The notes: a model not told the origin generated them from the sequence alone. A DNA stretch of 64,000 bases from Paraburkholderia silvatlantica (GCF_003096715.1 NZ_QEOL01000007.1:124001-188000); one strand, 5' to 3'. Positions 1 to 7,430 are shown, counted from the stretch's first letter. Made by a program: numbers and translations.

Positions 1-728
1 CGGCCTTCTACCTGAAGTGTGATCTGGCGAACTTCTTTGTCAGCATCGACAAGGTGGTCCTGCGCGAGTTGCTCGCGGCCCGCATCGATGAGCCGTGGTG
101 GATGGCTCTGGCCGAGGCGGTGCTGATGCACGACCCTCGCACCAATTTCGAGATGCGAGGCGATCCGCTCCTTATGGATCTAGTGCCGCCGCACAAGAGG
201 CTGATGAATCAGCCAGAGCACCTCGGCCTGCCGATCGGGAATCTGTCGTCGCAGTTTTTCGCCAACGTCTATCTGGACGTGCTCGACCAGCGCGCGAAAC
301 ACGTGCTGCGCGCGCGGCACTACATCCGATACGTGGATGACTTCCTGTTTCTGCACGAATCGGCCGACTGGCTCAACGCGGCGTTGCGCGATGTCGACGC
401 GTTTCTGCCCACGCGCCTCGGCGTGCGCCTGAACCCGCGCAAGACGATCCTGCAGCCGGTTGACCGTGGCGTCGATTTCGTCGGGCAGGTCATCAAGCCG
501 TGGCGCCGCGAGACGCGCAAGCGCACGCGCAACGAAGCGCTGCGGCGCGTTGCGGCCACGCCGGCTGCCGATCTGATGCCCGTCGCCAACTCCTACTTCG
601 GGCTGATGCGACAGGCGACAGCCAGCCATCAGGACCGCGCGCGTCTGGCGAATGTGGTCCGTGATCGCGGGCACGCAGTCAATGCCGCTTTCACCAAAAC
701 CTATCGGAGACGCTCTCATGAAGCGTGA
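1..728 (+). CDS. Reverse transcriptase, DGR-type, 5' truncated by the window
   Basis: RNA-directed DNA polymerase. The frame is open back to base 3, so the N-terminus is outside the window. Visible motifs in order: the catalytic Asp of motif A in LKCDLANFF (codon 21-23), motif 4 as IGNLSSQ (234-254), and the YVDD catalytic box (330-341), followed by NPRKT and a thumb-like C-terminus rich in Arg. Group II intron and retron enzymes normally carry QGxxxSP at motif 4; the [I/V/L]GxxxSQ form is characteristic of diversity-generating retroelement (DGR) enzymes, for example Brt of Bordetella phage BPP-1. Function would be mutagenic copying of a template repeat into a variable repeat of a target gene. 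Neither repeat is seen here; both would normally lie upstream. A phage-borne defence RT is the main alternative. The last 11 bases overlap the next gene. Confidence 0.88.
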   Translation, partial: AFYLKCDLANFFVSIDKVVLRELLAARIDEPWWMALAEAVLMHDPRTNFEMRGDPLLMDLVPPHKRLMNQPEHLGLPIGNLSSQFFANVYLDVLDQRAKHVLRARHYIRYVDDFLFLHESADWLNAALRDVDAFLPTRLGVRLNPRKTILQPVDRGVDFVGQVIKPWRRETRKRTRNEALRRVAATPAADLMPVANSYFGLMRQATASHQDRARLANVVRDRGHAVNAAFTKTYRRRSHEA

Positions 729-2556
729 CACGATGTCTTTGCCGCTCGACCTCGGCAGCGAGCTGATCATCGACAATTTCGCAGGCGGCGGCGGTGCGTC
801 GACGGGCCTCGAGCGCGCGTTCGGGCGCCCGGTCGATGTCGCGATCAACCACGACCCGGAAGCGCTTGCGATGCACTCCGCGAACCATCCGCACACGAAG
901 CACTATTGCGAGAGCGTGTTCGACGTCGATCCGATCGCCATCACCGGCAATCAGCCTGTCGCCCTAGTCTGGCTGTCGCCCGATTGCAAGCACTTCAGCA
1001 AGGCGAAGGGCGGAAAGCCAGTATCGAAGAAGATCCGCGGCCTCGCCTGGATCGCGTTGCGCTGGGCCGCGAAGGTCAAGCCGCGCGTGATAATGCTGGA
1101 GAACGTCGAGGAATTTCAGACGTGGGGCCCGCTGACGGCCGATGGCACGCCGTGCCCTAAGAATCGCGGCCGGACGTTCCGGTCGTTCGTGAACGCGCTG
1201 CGTGCCCAAGGATATGTCGTCGACTGGCGCGAGCTGCGCGCGTGCGACTACGGCGCGCCGACGATCAGAAAGCGCCTCTTTCTCGTGGCGCGCCGTGACC
1301 ACCTGCCGATCGTCTGGCCGACGCCGACGCACGGCGACCAGAAGAGCGCTGCCGTCCGCACGGGCAAACTGCTGCCGTGGCGCACCGCTGCGGATTGCAT
1401 CGATTGGTCGCTGCCATGTCCGTCGATCTTCGAGCGCTCGAAGCCGCTGAAGGATGCAACGCTGCGCCGCGTGGCGAAAGGGATCATGAAGTTCGTGGTG
1501 AACAGTGCGGATCCTTTCATCGTGAAGTTTCAGGAGAACAGCACCGGCCAGACGCTGGACGAACCATTGCACACGGTGATGGCCGGCGCGCCGCGCTTCG
1601 GCCTTATCTCGCCGACCCTGATGCACGTCACGCACCACGGCGCAGATCGCACGGCATCTGTCGATATGCCGATTGCGACCATCACCGGGGCGCACCGCGG
1701 CGAGCAGGCGCTTATTGCTGCACACATCACGAAGTTTCGCGCTAACAGCACGGGTAGCTCAGCAGATCAGCCTCTGCACACTGTTACCGCAGGCGGTGAT
1801 TGCGCGCGACCGGCCGGCGCAGCGCACGCCATGGGAATCGTTTCCGCGACGCTGATTCAAACTGGCTACGGAGAGCGCGAAGGCCAAGAACCGCGCGTAC
1901 CAGGCCTAGAAAAGCCGCTCGGCACTGCGGTCGCCGGCGGCGTGAAGCACGCGGTCGTGTCAGCCTTCCTAGCGAAGCACTACGGCGGTCACGAGTCTCC
2001 CGGCGCGGCGCTAGATAAGCCAACGAGCACGATCACGACGCAGGACCATCACCACCTCGTCACCGCGCAGCTCGTCGGTTGTGGTGGTCGCGCGGGACAG
2101 TCCCGGCCGCGCGACGCGGGTGAGCCGCTCGCCACTGTCACCAGCAAAGCCGATACGTCTGTCGTGACCTCTCACCTCGTGAAGTTGCGCAACAACCAAT
2201 TCGGCCAGGACGTGCGCGAGCCGATGCCGACGCTCACCGCTGGCGGCGGCCATGTGGGCGAAGTGCGTGCGCTCCTAGAGAAGTACCACGGGCCCGACGC
2301 GTTCGGCATCGTCACAATCAGCGGCGAGCAGTACGTGATCGTCGACATCGGGATGCGGATGCTGCAGCCGCACGAGCTCAAGCTCGCGCAGGGCTTCCCG
2401 GCCAGCTATGTCATCAATCCGGTAGTCAACGGCAAGCCACTTTCAAAGTCTTCACAGGTGCGCATGATCGGCAACAGCGTGTGCCCCGATGTTGCCACGG
2501 CGCTGATCGTTGCCAACTTCGCGCACGAGAAGCAGATTGCCGGCACGGCCGCATAA
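718..2556 (+). CDS. DNA (cytosine-5-)-methyltransferase, phage type
   Basis: Class I SAM-dependent enzyme, 612 aa from the ATG at 718, which has GGAGA seven bases upstream; the upstream in-frame ATG at 652 lies deep in the RT gene and has no such site. Motif I is DNFAGGGGAS (res. 19-28), the catalytic Cys is C90 in SPDCKHFSKA, motif VI is ENV (128-130), motif VIII is GAPTIRKRLF, and motifs IX/X are near the C-terminus (QGFPASY, IGNSVCPDVA). Motif IV has Pro-Asp-Cys rather than the textbook Pro-Cys, a variant I associate with phage members. Between motifs VIII and IX lies a region made of about seven degenerate repeats (see repeat entry). It probably protects phage DNA from host restriction; no partner endonuclease is visible. 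It overlaps the RT gene by 11 bases, implying coupled translation. Confidence 0.92.
   Translation: MKRDTMSLPLDLGSELIIDNFAGGGGASTGLERAFGRPVDVAINHDPEALAMHSANHPHTKHYCESVFDVDPIAITGNQPVALVWLSPDCKHFSKAKGGKPVSKKIRGLAWIALRWAAKVKPRVIMLENVEEFQTWGPLTADGTPCPKNRGRTFRSFVNALRAQGYVVDWRELRACDYGAPTIRKRLFLVARRDHLPIVWPTPTHGDQKSAAVRTGKLLPWRTAADCIDWSLPCPSIFERSKPLKDATLRRVAKGIMKFVVNSADPFIVKFQENSTGQTLDEPLHTVMAGAPRFGLISPTLMHVTHHGADRTASVDMPIATITGAHRGEQALIAAHITKFRANSTGSSADQPLHTVTAGGDCARPAGAAHAMGIVSATLIQTGYGEREGQEPRVPGLEKPLGTAVAGGVKHAVVSAFLAKHYGGHESPGAALDKPTSTITTQDHHHLVTAQLVGCGGRAGQSRPRDAGEPLATVTSKADTSVVTSHLVKLRNNQFGQDVREPMPTLTAGGGHVGEVRALLEKYHGPDAFGIVTISGEQYVIVDIGMRMLQPHELKLAQGFPASYVINPVVNGKPLSKSSQVRMIGNSVCPDVATALIVANFAHEKQIAGTAA
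1516..2262 (+). repeat. About seven degenerate coding repeats in the methyltransferase recognition region
   Basis: Seven units of roughly 35-42 residues follow a common pattern: L-x-K/H, a Gly-rich turn, then D/E-x-P-L/M-x-T-[V/I/L]-T-A-G-G. Clear cores are EPLHTVMAG, MPIATITGA, QPLHTVTAGG, KPLGTAVAGG, KPTSTITTQD, EPLATVTSKA and EPMPTLTAGGG. They occupy the place of the target recognition domain between the catalytic core and motif IX. The DNA is diverged between units, so this is an old duplication rather than a recent slippage array. Confidence 0.75.
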
Positions 2557-2576
2557 CTTACGAGGAATGACCCGAC

Positions 2577-3797
2577 ATGGATGCAAAAACCTACGGTGGC
2601 TACACAATCGCACAGCTTCGCCAGTTCATTGCGCACACATTCGACACGGAACATGGTGGAGATTCGATTGACGACCTGACGCATGACGGCGCGGCGAGCG
2701 CGAATATCATCCGGGATCTGCTCGATGCTCTCCCTTCCGATTCGGCGCAAGCGTCGGTCCCGGATGAGACGATCGTCGATGCTTTCGATAAAGCCGGCGT
2801 CGAACTATTACCAGGACGCGGCAATATCAATCGTGTAATCGCAGCAACGCGCGCGCTTCTCGCCGCTCCCGTCGCCCCTGCTGCGCGACCGACCGACGAT
2901 GAGTTGTGGGACCAGACGCTGAGCGAGCGGGACGAGTATCACGAAATGGCCGACAAGTTGGCCGCAGCGATTGCCGCGCATCTCGGCGTTGATATTGGCG
3001 AGCACTCCAACGCCAATGACCCGTGGGAGGAGGCACTCGAAGCCATCGAGAACGTCGCCCCTGCTGCGACAGCGCCGACCGTGCCGCAAGCAGTGCTCGA
3101 CGCGCTGCGCTTCTATGCCCACGGCCACCACTACACCATCGACGAAGATCATCAGCAGTTCGATACCGTCAGCGGCGAGCCGCAGAATTGGCTGTGCAGC
3201 GAGCGCGACGACGATTGCACGATGATCGAAGACGGCAGCATCGCGCGGTCGGCGCTTTGCGGCGGCATTCTTGGCTTCGAGGAAGGAACCGTCCCGCTCG
3301 ACGGCGAAGTACTTCTCGCCGCCCCTACGCCCACTGTCGATCCTGCTGCGGCAGCGCCGATCCCGGAATCTATCCAACGCGACCTGGAGCGCACCGACTG
3401 GACACCTGAAGAAGCGCTGCGCTGGTATGCGGATGGAAAGCACTTTGATGTGGTCAACCGGCGCACGCGCATTCTCGATACCGGTGCAATCGCGTCCTGC
3501 GCTCTGAAGCGCACGAACGCCGAATATCACGGCATGAAGGGAGCGGACGCCTCTTTCCCGTTTGATGGCGTGCCCGCGCTAAACGAGCAGCGCGAGGCGA
3601 TCAAAAAGGCCGCGCTCATGCTGAAGATTTTCGCTGGTCACGACAGCGGCGCGAACCTGCTGCACCACTTCGGGAAAGATTGGCACGACCACGCCAACAA
3701 GCATGCAGCCACGCTGCGCGCCTTGCTCGCCGCCCCTACGCCTACCGTCGCCGCAGATGCGGCAGCGCCAATCACGCGCGAGGCCACCGATGAGTGA
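2577..3797 (+). CDS. Phage-type hypothetical protein with duplicated module
   Basis: 406 aa, no enzyme motif recognised. ATG at 2577 with AGGA ten bases upstream. The N-terminus (res. 1-100) is followed by an acidic, Ala-rich segment, then two related modules: ALRFYAHGHHY...GSIARSAL and ALRWYADGKHF...GAIASCAL. Three short linkers of the type LLAAPxPTV separate the modules, which suggests modular duplication. I recall similar architecture in prophage proteins of Burkholderia but no function is known to me. It ends with an ATGAGTGA overlap of eight bases with the following methyltransferase and starts 20 bases after the cytosine methyltransferase, so it belongs to the same operon. Not recognised as structural or regulatory. 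Confidence 0.75.
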   Translation: MDAKTYGGYTIAQLRQFIAHTFDTEHGGDSIDDLTHDGAASANIIRDLLDALPSDSAQASVPDETIVDAFDKAGVELLPGRGNINRVIAATRALLAAPVAPAARPTDDELWDQTLSERDEYHEMADKLAAAIAAHLGVDIGEHSNANDPWEEALEAIENVAPAATAPTVPQAVLDALRFYAHGHHYTIDEDHQQFDTVSGEPQNWLCSERDDDCTMIEDGSIARSALCGGILGFEEGTVPLDGEVLLAAPTPTVDPAAAAPIPESIQRDLERTDWTPEEALRWYADGKHFDVVNRRTRILDTGAIASCALKRTNAEYHGMKGADASFPFDGVPALNEQREAIKKAALMLKIFAGHDSGANLLHHFGKDWHDHANKHAATLRALLAAPTPTVAADAAAPITREATDE

Positions 3798-4317
3798 ATC
3801 GAAAACGATCCTCGATCCGTGCTGCGGCACCCGCATGTTCTGGTTCGATCCGCAAAACCCGGCCGTACAGTTCTGCGACGTGCGCAACGAGACCGTATCT
3901 GTCACCGACAGGTCGCACGGCAGAGAGGACGGCGAGCGCATCTTGAGCGTGTCGCCCGATCTGACGATGGACTTCCGCGCGATGGAGTTCGCCAATGGTT
4001 CGTTCAAGCTCGTCGTGTTCGATCCGCCGCACCTCGTGCGCGCCGGCCCGAGAAGCTGGCTCGCCGCCAAGTACGGGAAGTTGTCGAGCGACTGGCGTGA
4101 TGACCTGCGCCGGGGCTTTGCCGAGTGCTTCCGCGTGCTCGCCGACGAGGGTGTGCTGATCTTCAAATGGAACGAGACGCAGATCAAGGTAGGCGAAATC
4201 CTCGCGCTCACCGACCAGCAACCGCTGTTCGGCCACAAGTCGGGCAAGCGCGCAGATACGCACTGGATCACCTTCATGAAGCGCGCGGACACCGCACCGA
4301 AAGGAGACAAGCAATGA
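3790..4317 (+). CDS. Small class I SAM-dependent methyltransferase
   Basis: 175 aa from the ATG at 3790, which overlaps the previous stop; a longer upstream reading is possible but would lie entirely inside the preceding gene. Motif I is DPCCGTRMFWFD (res. 9-20) and the catalytic-type motif IV is FDPPHL (res. 77-82 region), i.e. a DPP[Y/H] signature of amino-group (N6-A or N4-C) or RNA/protein methyltransferases. A conserved GVLIFKWNE strand follows. The short length, with no target-recognition domain, fits phage orphan methyltransferases. The substrate is not deducible. Translation is probably coupled to both neighbours (8-base overlap before, ATGA overlap after). Confidence 0.8.
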   Translation: MSESKTILDPCCGTRMFWFDPQNPAVQFCDVRNETVSVTDRSHGREDGERILSVSPDLTMDFRAMEFANGSFKLVVFDPPHLVRAGPRSWLAAKYGKLSSDWRDDLRRGFAECFRVLADEGVLIFKWNETQIKVGEILALTDQQPLFGHKSGKRADTHWITFMKRADTAPKGDKQ

Positions 4318-4487
4318 GCAGCGAAAACAATCAGCCCTCCGACCATATTGCGGATGCCCGCAAATTGGCTGCGCCGAGCGATACGTGTGCACACGACTAC
4401 TTGCGTTCGGACCGTGTGTGCATCGAGTGCGGTGACGAGCTTGATATGCCGCCCGCTGGCGCCGAGGAGACGTCCCGTGACACTTGA
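4314..4487 (+). CDS. 57-aa protein with Cys/His cluster
   Basis: Starts at the ATG of an ATGA overlap with the methyltransferase and codes for 57 residues. The middle contains C-x-H (CAHDYLRSDR) followed by CIECGDEL, a spacing like a small zinc ribbon or zinc-knuckle. The N-terminal 25 residues are polar. No family is recognised. The start codon and both overlaps (4 bases before, 11 bases after) are the main support for this being a real gene in the phage operon. Confidence 0.6.
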   Translation: MSSENNQPSDHIADARKLAAPSDTCAHDYLRSDRVCIECGDELDMPPAGAEETSRDT

Positions 4488-4665
4488 TCAGTTGTTCCTG
4501 TGGCACCGCGAGCAGCACGAGCGATGGGCGCATCTCGCCGAGCACAACAAGGCCAACATGCCGATGCCCTATAAGGCGTCGCTGAAACGCACCTACGAAA
4601 AGAAGGCGGCTTTCCATGCGGAGGCCGCCAGCCTGATCAAGCCTTTAAGGGAAGCCGCAACGTGA
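4477..4665 (+). CDS. 62-aa hypothetical protein of the phage operon
   Basis: GTG start at 4477 preceded by GAGGAG (4464-4469). The 62-residue product is rich in His, Lys and Glu (WHREQHERWAHLAEHNK), likely all-helical and soluble, with no recognised motif. Its start lies 11 bases inside the preceding gene, and its TGA is shared with the GTG of the next gene (GTGA). Support rests on the ribosome-binding site and the continuous overlap pattern. Confidence 0.6.
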   Translation: MTLDQLFLWHREQHERWAHLAEHNKANMPMPYKASLKRTYEKKAAFHAEAASLIKPLREAAT

Positions 4666-4913
4666 ACCGAATCACGAAGGCCAGCACGATGGTTGCTATA
4701 GAAACCGCCAGCGGATATTCATCGCGCGCTGGCAGCAACAACAAGCGCGGCGTGACTGCCCTGCTGTGGGCGCTCGATGAGATTGCTCGCGTCATGACGA
4801 TCGATGGGCGCGCCGGCGAGGCGCGCGACTGCGTGAACAAGGCGATCGCGCGCACTCAACGCGATCTCGACGGCAAGCCGGAAAGCACGACGGAAACGAA
4901 CGATGAGAACTGA
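4662..4913 (+). CDS. 83-aa hypothetical protein of the phage operon
   Basis: GTG start in a GTGA overlap with the previous stop; AAGGGAA lies about ten bases upstream. The 83-aa product has a helical central part (LLWALDEIARVM) and a polar Lys/Glu/Thr-rich tail. No membrane segment, Cys or known motif. Start could alternatively be the ATG ten codons later. It overlaps the PrtN-like gene by 11 bases. Function unknown. Confidence 0.55.
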   Translation: MNRITKASTMVAIETASGYSSRAGSNNKRGVTALLWALDEIARVMTIDGRAGEARDCVNKAIARTQRDLDGKPESTTETNDEN

Positions 4914-5163
4914 ATTTCTACTTCTCGCCCAATATGGCGCAACGGCGATCATTCCGCTCGATATCGTCTGCCGAGACTATTTCGCACCGCTCACGCCGCC
5001 AACGCTGCTGCGGAAGATCTCTGGCGGCGAGATCAAGCTTCCGCTCGTGCGCATGGAGGCCTCGCAAAAGGGCGCGAAGGGCGTACATGTCGAGGACCTC
5101 GCGAAATACATCGACGAGCGCCGTGCGGCGGCCGTCAAGGAATGCGATCAACTCTGCGCCTGA
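4903..5163 (+). CDS. PrtN-like (pyocin activator family) regulator
   Basis: 86 aa beginning MRTEFLLLAQYGATAIIPL, closely matching the pyocin activator PrtN family in length and pattern: an N-terminal FLL-AQYG, the VCRDYF and LTPPTLLRKI helix pair, then IKLPLVRMEASQKGAKG and a final DLAKYIDERR helix. PrtN of Pseudomonas aeruginosa activates pyocin genes; family members occur beside phage integrases, where they may act as regulators or recombination directionality factors (inference). It is the last gene of the plus-strand operon and its 3' end overlaps the integrase 3' end by 16 bases on the other strand. Start: ATG at 4903, inside the previous gene. Confidence 0.82.
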   Translation: MRTEFLLLAQYGATAIIPLDIVCRDYFAPLTPPTLLRKISGGEIKLPLVRMEASQKGAKGVHVEDLAKYIDERRAAAVKECDQLCA

Positions 5164-6230
5164 GGCGGCGCAACGATGTCGAGCCACTTCCAGCCGGCGA
5201 ACTTGTCGCCGGTCTGGCGCAGGTGCGTGTAGCGCTTCAGGCTCGCCCAGCTGCGATGCCCCGTCACGGTGGCGACGTGCGGGATGTTCCAGCCCATCTC
5301 GAATAGGCGGCTCGCGCCTTCATGCCGCATGTCGTGCAAATGCAGATCGTCGATCGTGAGGAACTGGCACGCGCGCGTGAACGCCATCCCGACGGCGTCA
5401 TTTCCGTAGGGAAAAATCCGGTCGTCGGTGCGCGGCTGCGCCTTGATGATACGGAGTGCCTCGGGCACAAGGTCGCACCAGACGTCATTTCCGATCTTCT
5501 GTCCAGGGTGCTTCAGATCGCGCACCATAATCCGCGACCCGGCCTCGTCTAAGTCCTTCCACTCGATCCGTAGCATTTCCTCGAGGCGGCGCGTCGAAAA
5601 GATCGCGAACGCGGTGAGGGCGCACATCGGTGCGCTGCGCGGACGCCGGTGACGGATCTCAGTGAAGTGGGTCAGGATCCGGTCGAGCTCCGTCAGAGTC
5701 GGCCGGCGGTCGCGCTGCGCCGATTTCCCTGTGGCACCGAGCTTCTTCAGGACGGTCCGCGCATCCGTGAGCTCCTTCTCCTCGAGCGGATAACCCCAGG
5801 CGGGCCGCGCGACCGTCACCACGGCGCTGAGGTGCGACATATAGTTCTCAGCTGTCTGCGGTAGCACTTTCAGCCCCTGTGCGAACGACACGTAGGACTG
5901 GCTCCTCAGCTGGCTGCATCGCATTTCGCCGATCGCGGATTCCTTGATCGTGCGTAGCACCTGTTCCTTCGTGCGACCGATTGCCCGCTTCGATTCACGA
6001 ATATAGCGATCGATCACGTCCGCCAGCAGAGGGTCCTCCTGCTTTGCTGACTCGCGCGCGCCGGGCTGCGCCAGCTCGCGCTCGCGCTTGTCCAGCCACG
6101 ACTGCGCGGCCTGGCGCCGGTCGAAGGTCTGGGCCTCCGTGAACACCACGCGACCACCCTCCTTCAGGCGGATCTGGGCGGTGTAGCCTATACTTCCATC
6201 CTTGCGCGCGCGCTGCGTAATCGTCCCCAT
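5148..6230 (-). CDS. int: Tyrosine-type site-specific integrase
   Basis: 360 aa. Residues 1-50 form an arm-type DNA-binding N-terminus, about 65-165 the core-binding SAM-like domain, and 175-345 the catalytic domain. The complete active set is visible: R214 (STRRLEEM), K240, H299 and R302 (HDMRHEG), H325 (TGHRSW) and the nucleophile Y334 (LKRYTHL), so the enzyme should be active. ATG at 6230 is preceded by GGGGAG. It would recombine phage attP with attB in dusA, whose 5' end is 119 bases away. Convergent overlap with the PrtN-like gene; inverted repeats lie upstream of its start. Belongs by context to the dusA-associated integrases. Confidence 0.95.
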   Translation of the reverse strand: MGTITQRARKDGSIGYTAQIRLKEGGRVVFTEAQTFDRRQAAQSWLDKRERELAQPGARESAKQEDPLLADVIDRYIRESKRAIGRTKEQVLRTIKESAIGEMRCSQLRSQSYVSFAQGLKVLPQTAENYMSHLSAVVTVARPAWGYPLEEKELTDARTVLKKLGATGKSAQRDRRPTLTELDRILTHFTEIRHRRPRSAPMCALTAFAIFSTRRLEEMLRIEWKDLDEAGSRIMVRDLKHPGQKIGNDVWCDLVPEALRIIKAQPRTDDRIFPYGNDAVGMAFTRACQFLTIDDLHLHDMRHEGASRLFEMGWNIPHVATVTGHRSWASLKRYTHLRQTGDKFAGWKWLDIVAPPQAQS

Positions 6231-6240
6231 GGGCTCCCCA

Positions 6241-6277
6241 GTGCTACACGATATTTTTCAGGCCTACATCGTAGCAC
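6241..6277. promoter_or_regulatory. Inverted repeat upstream of int
   Basis: GTGCTAC (6241-6247) is mirrored by GTAGCAC (6271-6277), with GAT/ATC extending the inner ends. It sits 10 bases upstream of the integrase ATG and would fold in the int leader or serve as an operator or arm-type integrase site. A weak minus-strand promoter (TTGTTG about 18 bases before TACGAT) overlaps its distal arm. Confidence 0.45.
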
Positions 6278-6305
6278 TTTGGGTAAAAAACCAACAAAAA
6301 CGACG

Positions 6306-6322
6306 GATTTGCAACGCAAATC
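6306..6322. promoter_or_regulatory. Inverted repeat between int and dusA
   Basis: Perfect 7-base arms GATTTGC and GCAAATC separated by AAC, 28 bases before the dusA start. Possible recombination accessory site, repressor site, or dusA leader hairpin. Nothing in the sequence decides between these. Confidence 0.4.
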
Positions 6323-6349
6323 ACGCAACCTGAAAGCGCCCGTATCTAT

Positions 6350-7360
6350 ATGAATTCTCAGCAAAATCCAATGAAATCAACCCCTCGTCGCGTGTCGGTG
6401 GCGCCGATGATGGACTGGACCGATCGCCACTGCCGTTCGCTGCATCGCTTCATTTCCCGGCACACGTGGCTGTACACGGAGATGGTGACGACGGGCGCCC
6501 TCCTCCACGGCGACGTGCCGCGCCATCTCGCGTTCACGCCGGCCGAAGCGCCGGTCGCGCTTCAACTGGGCGGCAGCGAACCCGACGACCTCGCGCGCGC
6601 CGCGAAGCTCGGCGAACAGTGGGGCTACGACGAGATCAACCTGAACTGCGGCTGCCCGTCCGAGCGTGTGCAGCGCGGCGCGTTCGGCGCCTGCCTGATG
6701 AACGAACCGCAACTGGTGGCGGACTGCGTGAAGGCGATGCGCGACGTCGTATCCGTGCCCGTGACAGTCAAGCACCGCATTGGCGTGGATACGGTCGAGG
6801 ACTATGCGTTCGTACGCGACTTTGTCGGCACGATTGCCGAAGCGGGCTGCGAGGTGTTCATCGTGCACGCGCGCAACGCGATCCTGAAGGGCTTGAGCCC
6901 GAAGGAAAACCGCGAAATCCCGCCGCTCAAGTACGACTACGCGTACCAGCTCAAGCGCGACTTCCCGCAGCTCGAAATCGTCATCAACGGCGGCATCAAG
7001 ACGCTCGACGAAGTCGAGCAGCATTTACAGCATGTCGATGGCGTGATGCTCGGCCGCGAGGCTTACCACAACCCCTACGTGCTCGCCGACGTCGATGCGC
7101 GCTTCTATGGCGCAACCGGTGCAGCGCTCACGCGCGAGGAAGTGGAAGCAAGGCTGATCGAGTACTGCGCGAGCGAAATCGCGCGCGGCACTTACCTGGG
7201 GGCGATCGTGCGCCATGCGCTGGGCCTCTATCGCGGCGTGGCCGGCGCACGCGGATGGCGCCGCATCCTCTCGGACAGCCGCAAGCTCGCGAAGGCAGAT
7301 CTCGCGATCTTCGACGAGGCACGCGAATATCTGCGCGTTCCGGACGAAATTCTTGAATAA
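6350..7360 (+). CDS. dusA: tRNA-dihydrouridine synthase A
   Basis: 336 aa FMN-dependent enzyme reducing uridine 20/20a in the tRNA D-loop. Seen: the N-terminal SVAPMMDWTDRHCR, the catalytic Cys region NCGCPSERVQRGAFGACLM, the VKHRIGVD strand, and the phosphate-binding INGGIKTLDE. C-terminal helical domain complete. ATG at 6350 gives an N-terminus of MNSQQNPMKSTPRR; the ATG seven codons later is an alternative. Because a tyrosine integrase lies immediately upstream, the first codons and the promoter are probably supplied by the integrated element, which restores an intact gene. Length and motifs show the gene is not disrupted. Confidence 0.95.
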   Translation: MNSQQNPMKSTPRRVSVAPMMDWTDRHCRSLHRFISRHTWLYTEMVTTGALLHGDVPRHLAFTPAEAPVALQLGGSEPDDLARAAKLGEQWGYDEINLNCGCPSERVQRGAFGACLMNEPQLVADCVKAMRDVVSVPVTVKHRIGVDTVEDYAFVRDFVGTIAEAGCEVFIVHARNAILKGLSPKENREIPPLKYDYAYQLKRDFPQLEIVINGGIKTLDEVEQHLQHVDGVMLGREAYHNPYVLADVDARFYGATGAALTREEVEARLIEYCASEIARGTYLGAIVRHALGLYRGVAGARGWRRILSDSRKLAKADLAIFDEAREYLRVPDEILE

Positions 7361-7411
7361 AGGGCTAGGCAAGCCGGCTTTGATATGTATATAATCTTGC
7401 TTCTCGATTGA

Positions 7412-7430
7412 CGCCGCTTTCAAAGCGGCG
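7412..7430. other. Hairpin between dusA and tRNA-His
   Basis: CGCCGCTTT and AAAGCGGCG (9-base perfect arms, single-base loop). No T-run follows, so it is either the dusA transcript end or part of the tRNA-His leader. A TATAAT at 7390-7395 precedes it and is the likely -10 of the tRNA gene; no convincing -35 is seen. Confidence 0.5.

Larger units (their letters stand above)
1..6349. mobile_element. Right end of a dusA-integrated prophage or genomic island
   Basis: The block contains phage-type genes (reverse transcriptase, two DNA/SAM methyltransferases, small overlapping ORFs, a PrtN-like activator and a tyrosine integrase) and stops directly before the 5' end of dusA. The integrase is the last gene and faces back into the element, the usual arrangement at an attachment site. 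dusA is a documented integration target for a family of tyrosine integrases in proteobacteria (established knowledge). The other end lies left of the window, so structural genes and the second att copy are not visible. The exact right boundary is inferred; it is probably within the first codons of dusA, because such elements restore the dusA 5' end. Confidence 0.8.

Noticed and set aside
652..717. Upstream start for the cytosine methyltransferase
   Set aside because: Lies within the RT gene without a ribosome site; ATG 718 has GGAGA at the right distance.
1..6349. DGR template/variable repeat pair inside the window
   Set aside because: No adenine-biased near-repeat of 60-150 bp was seen between 1 and 6349; it is expected to the left.
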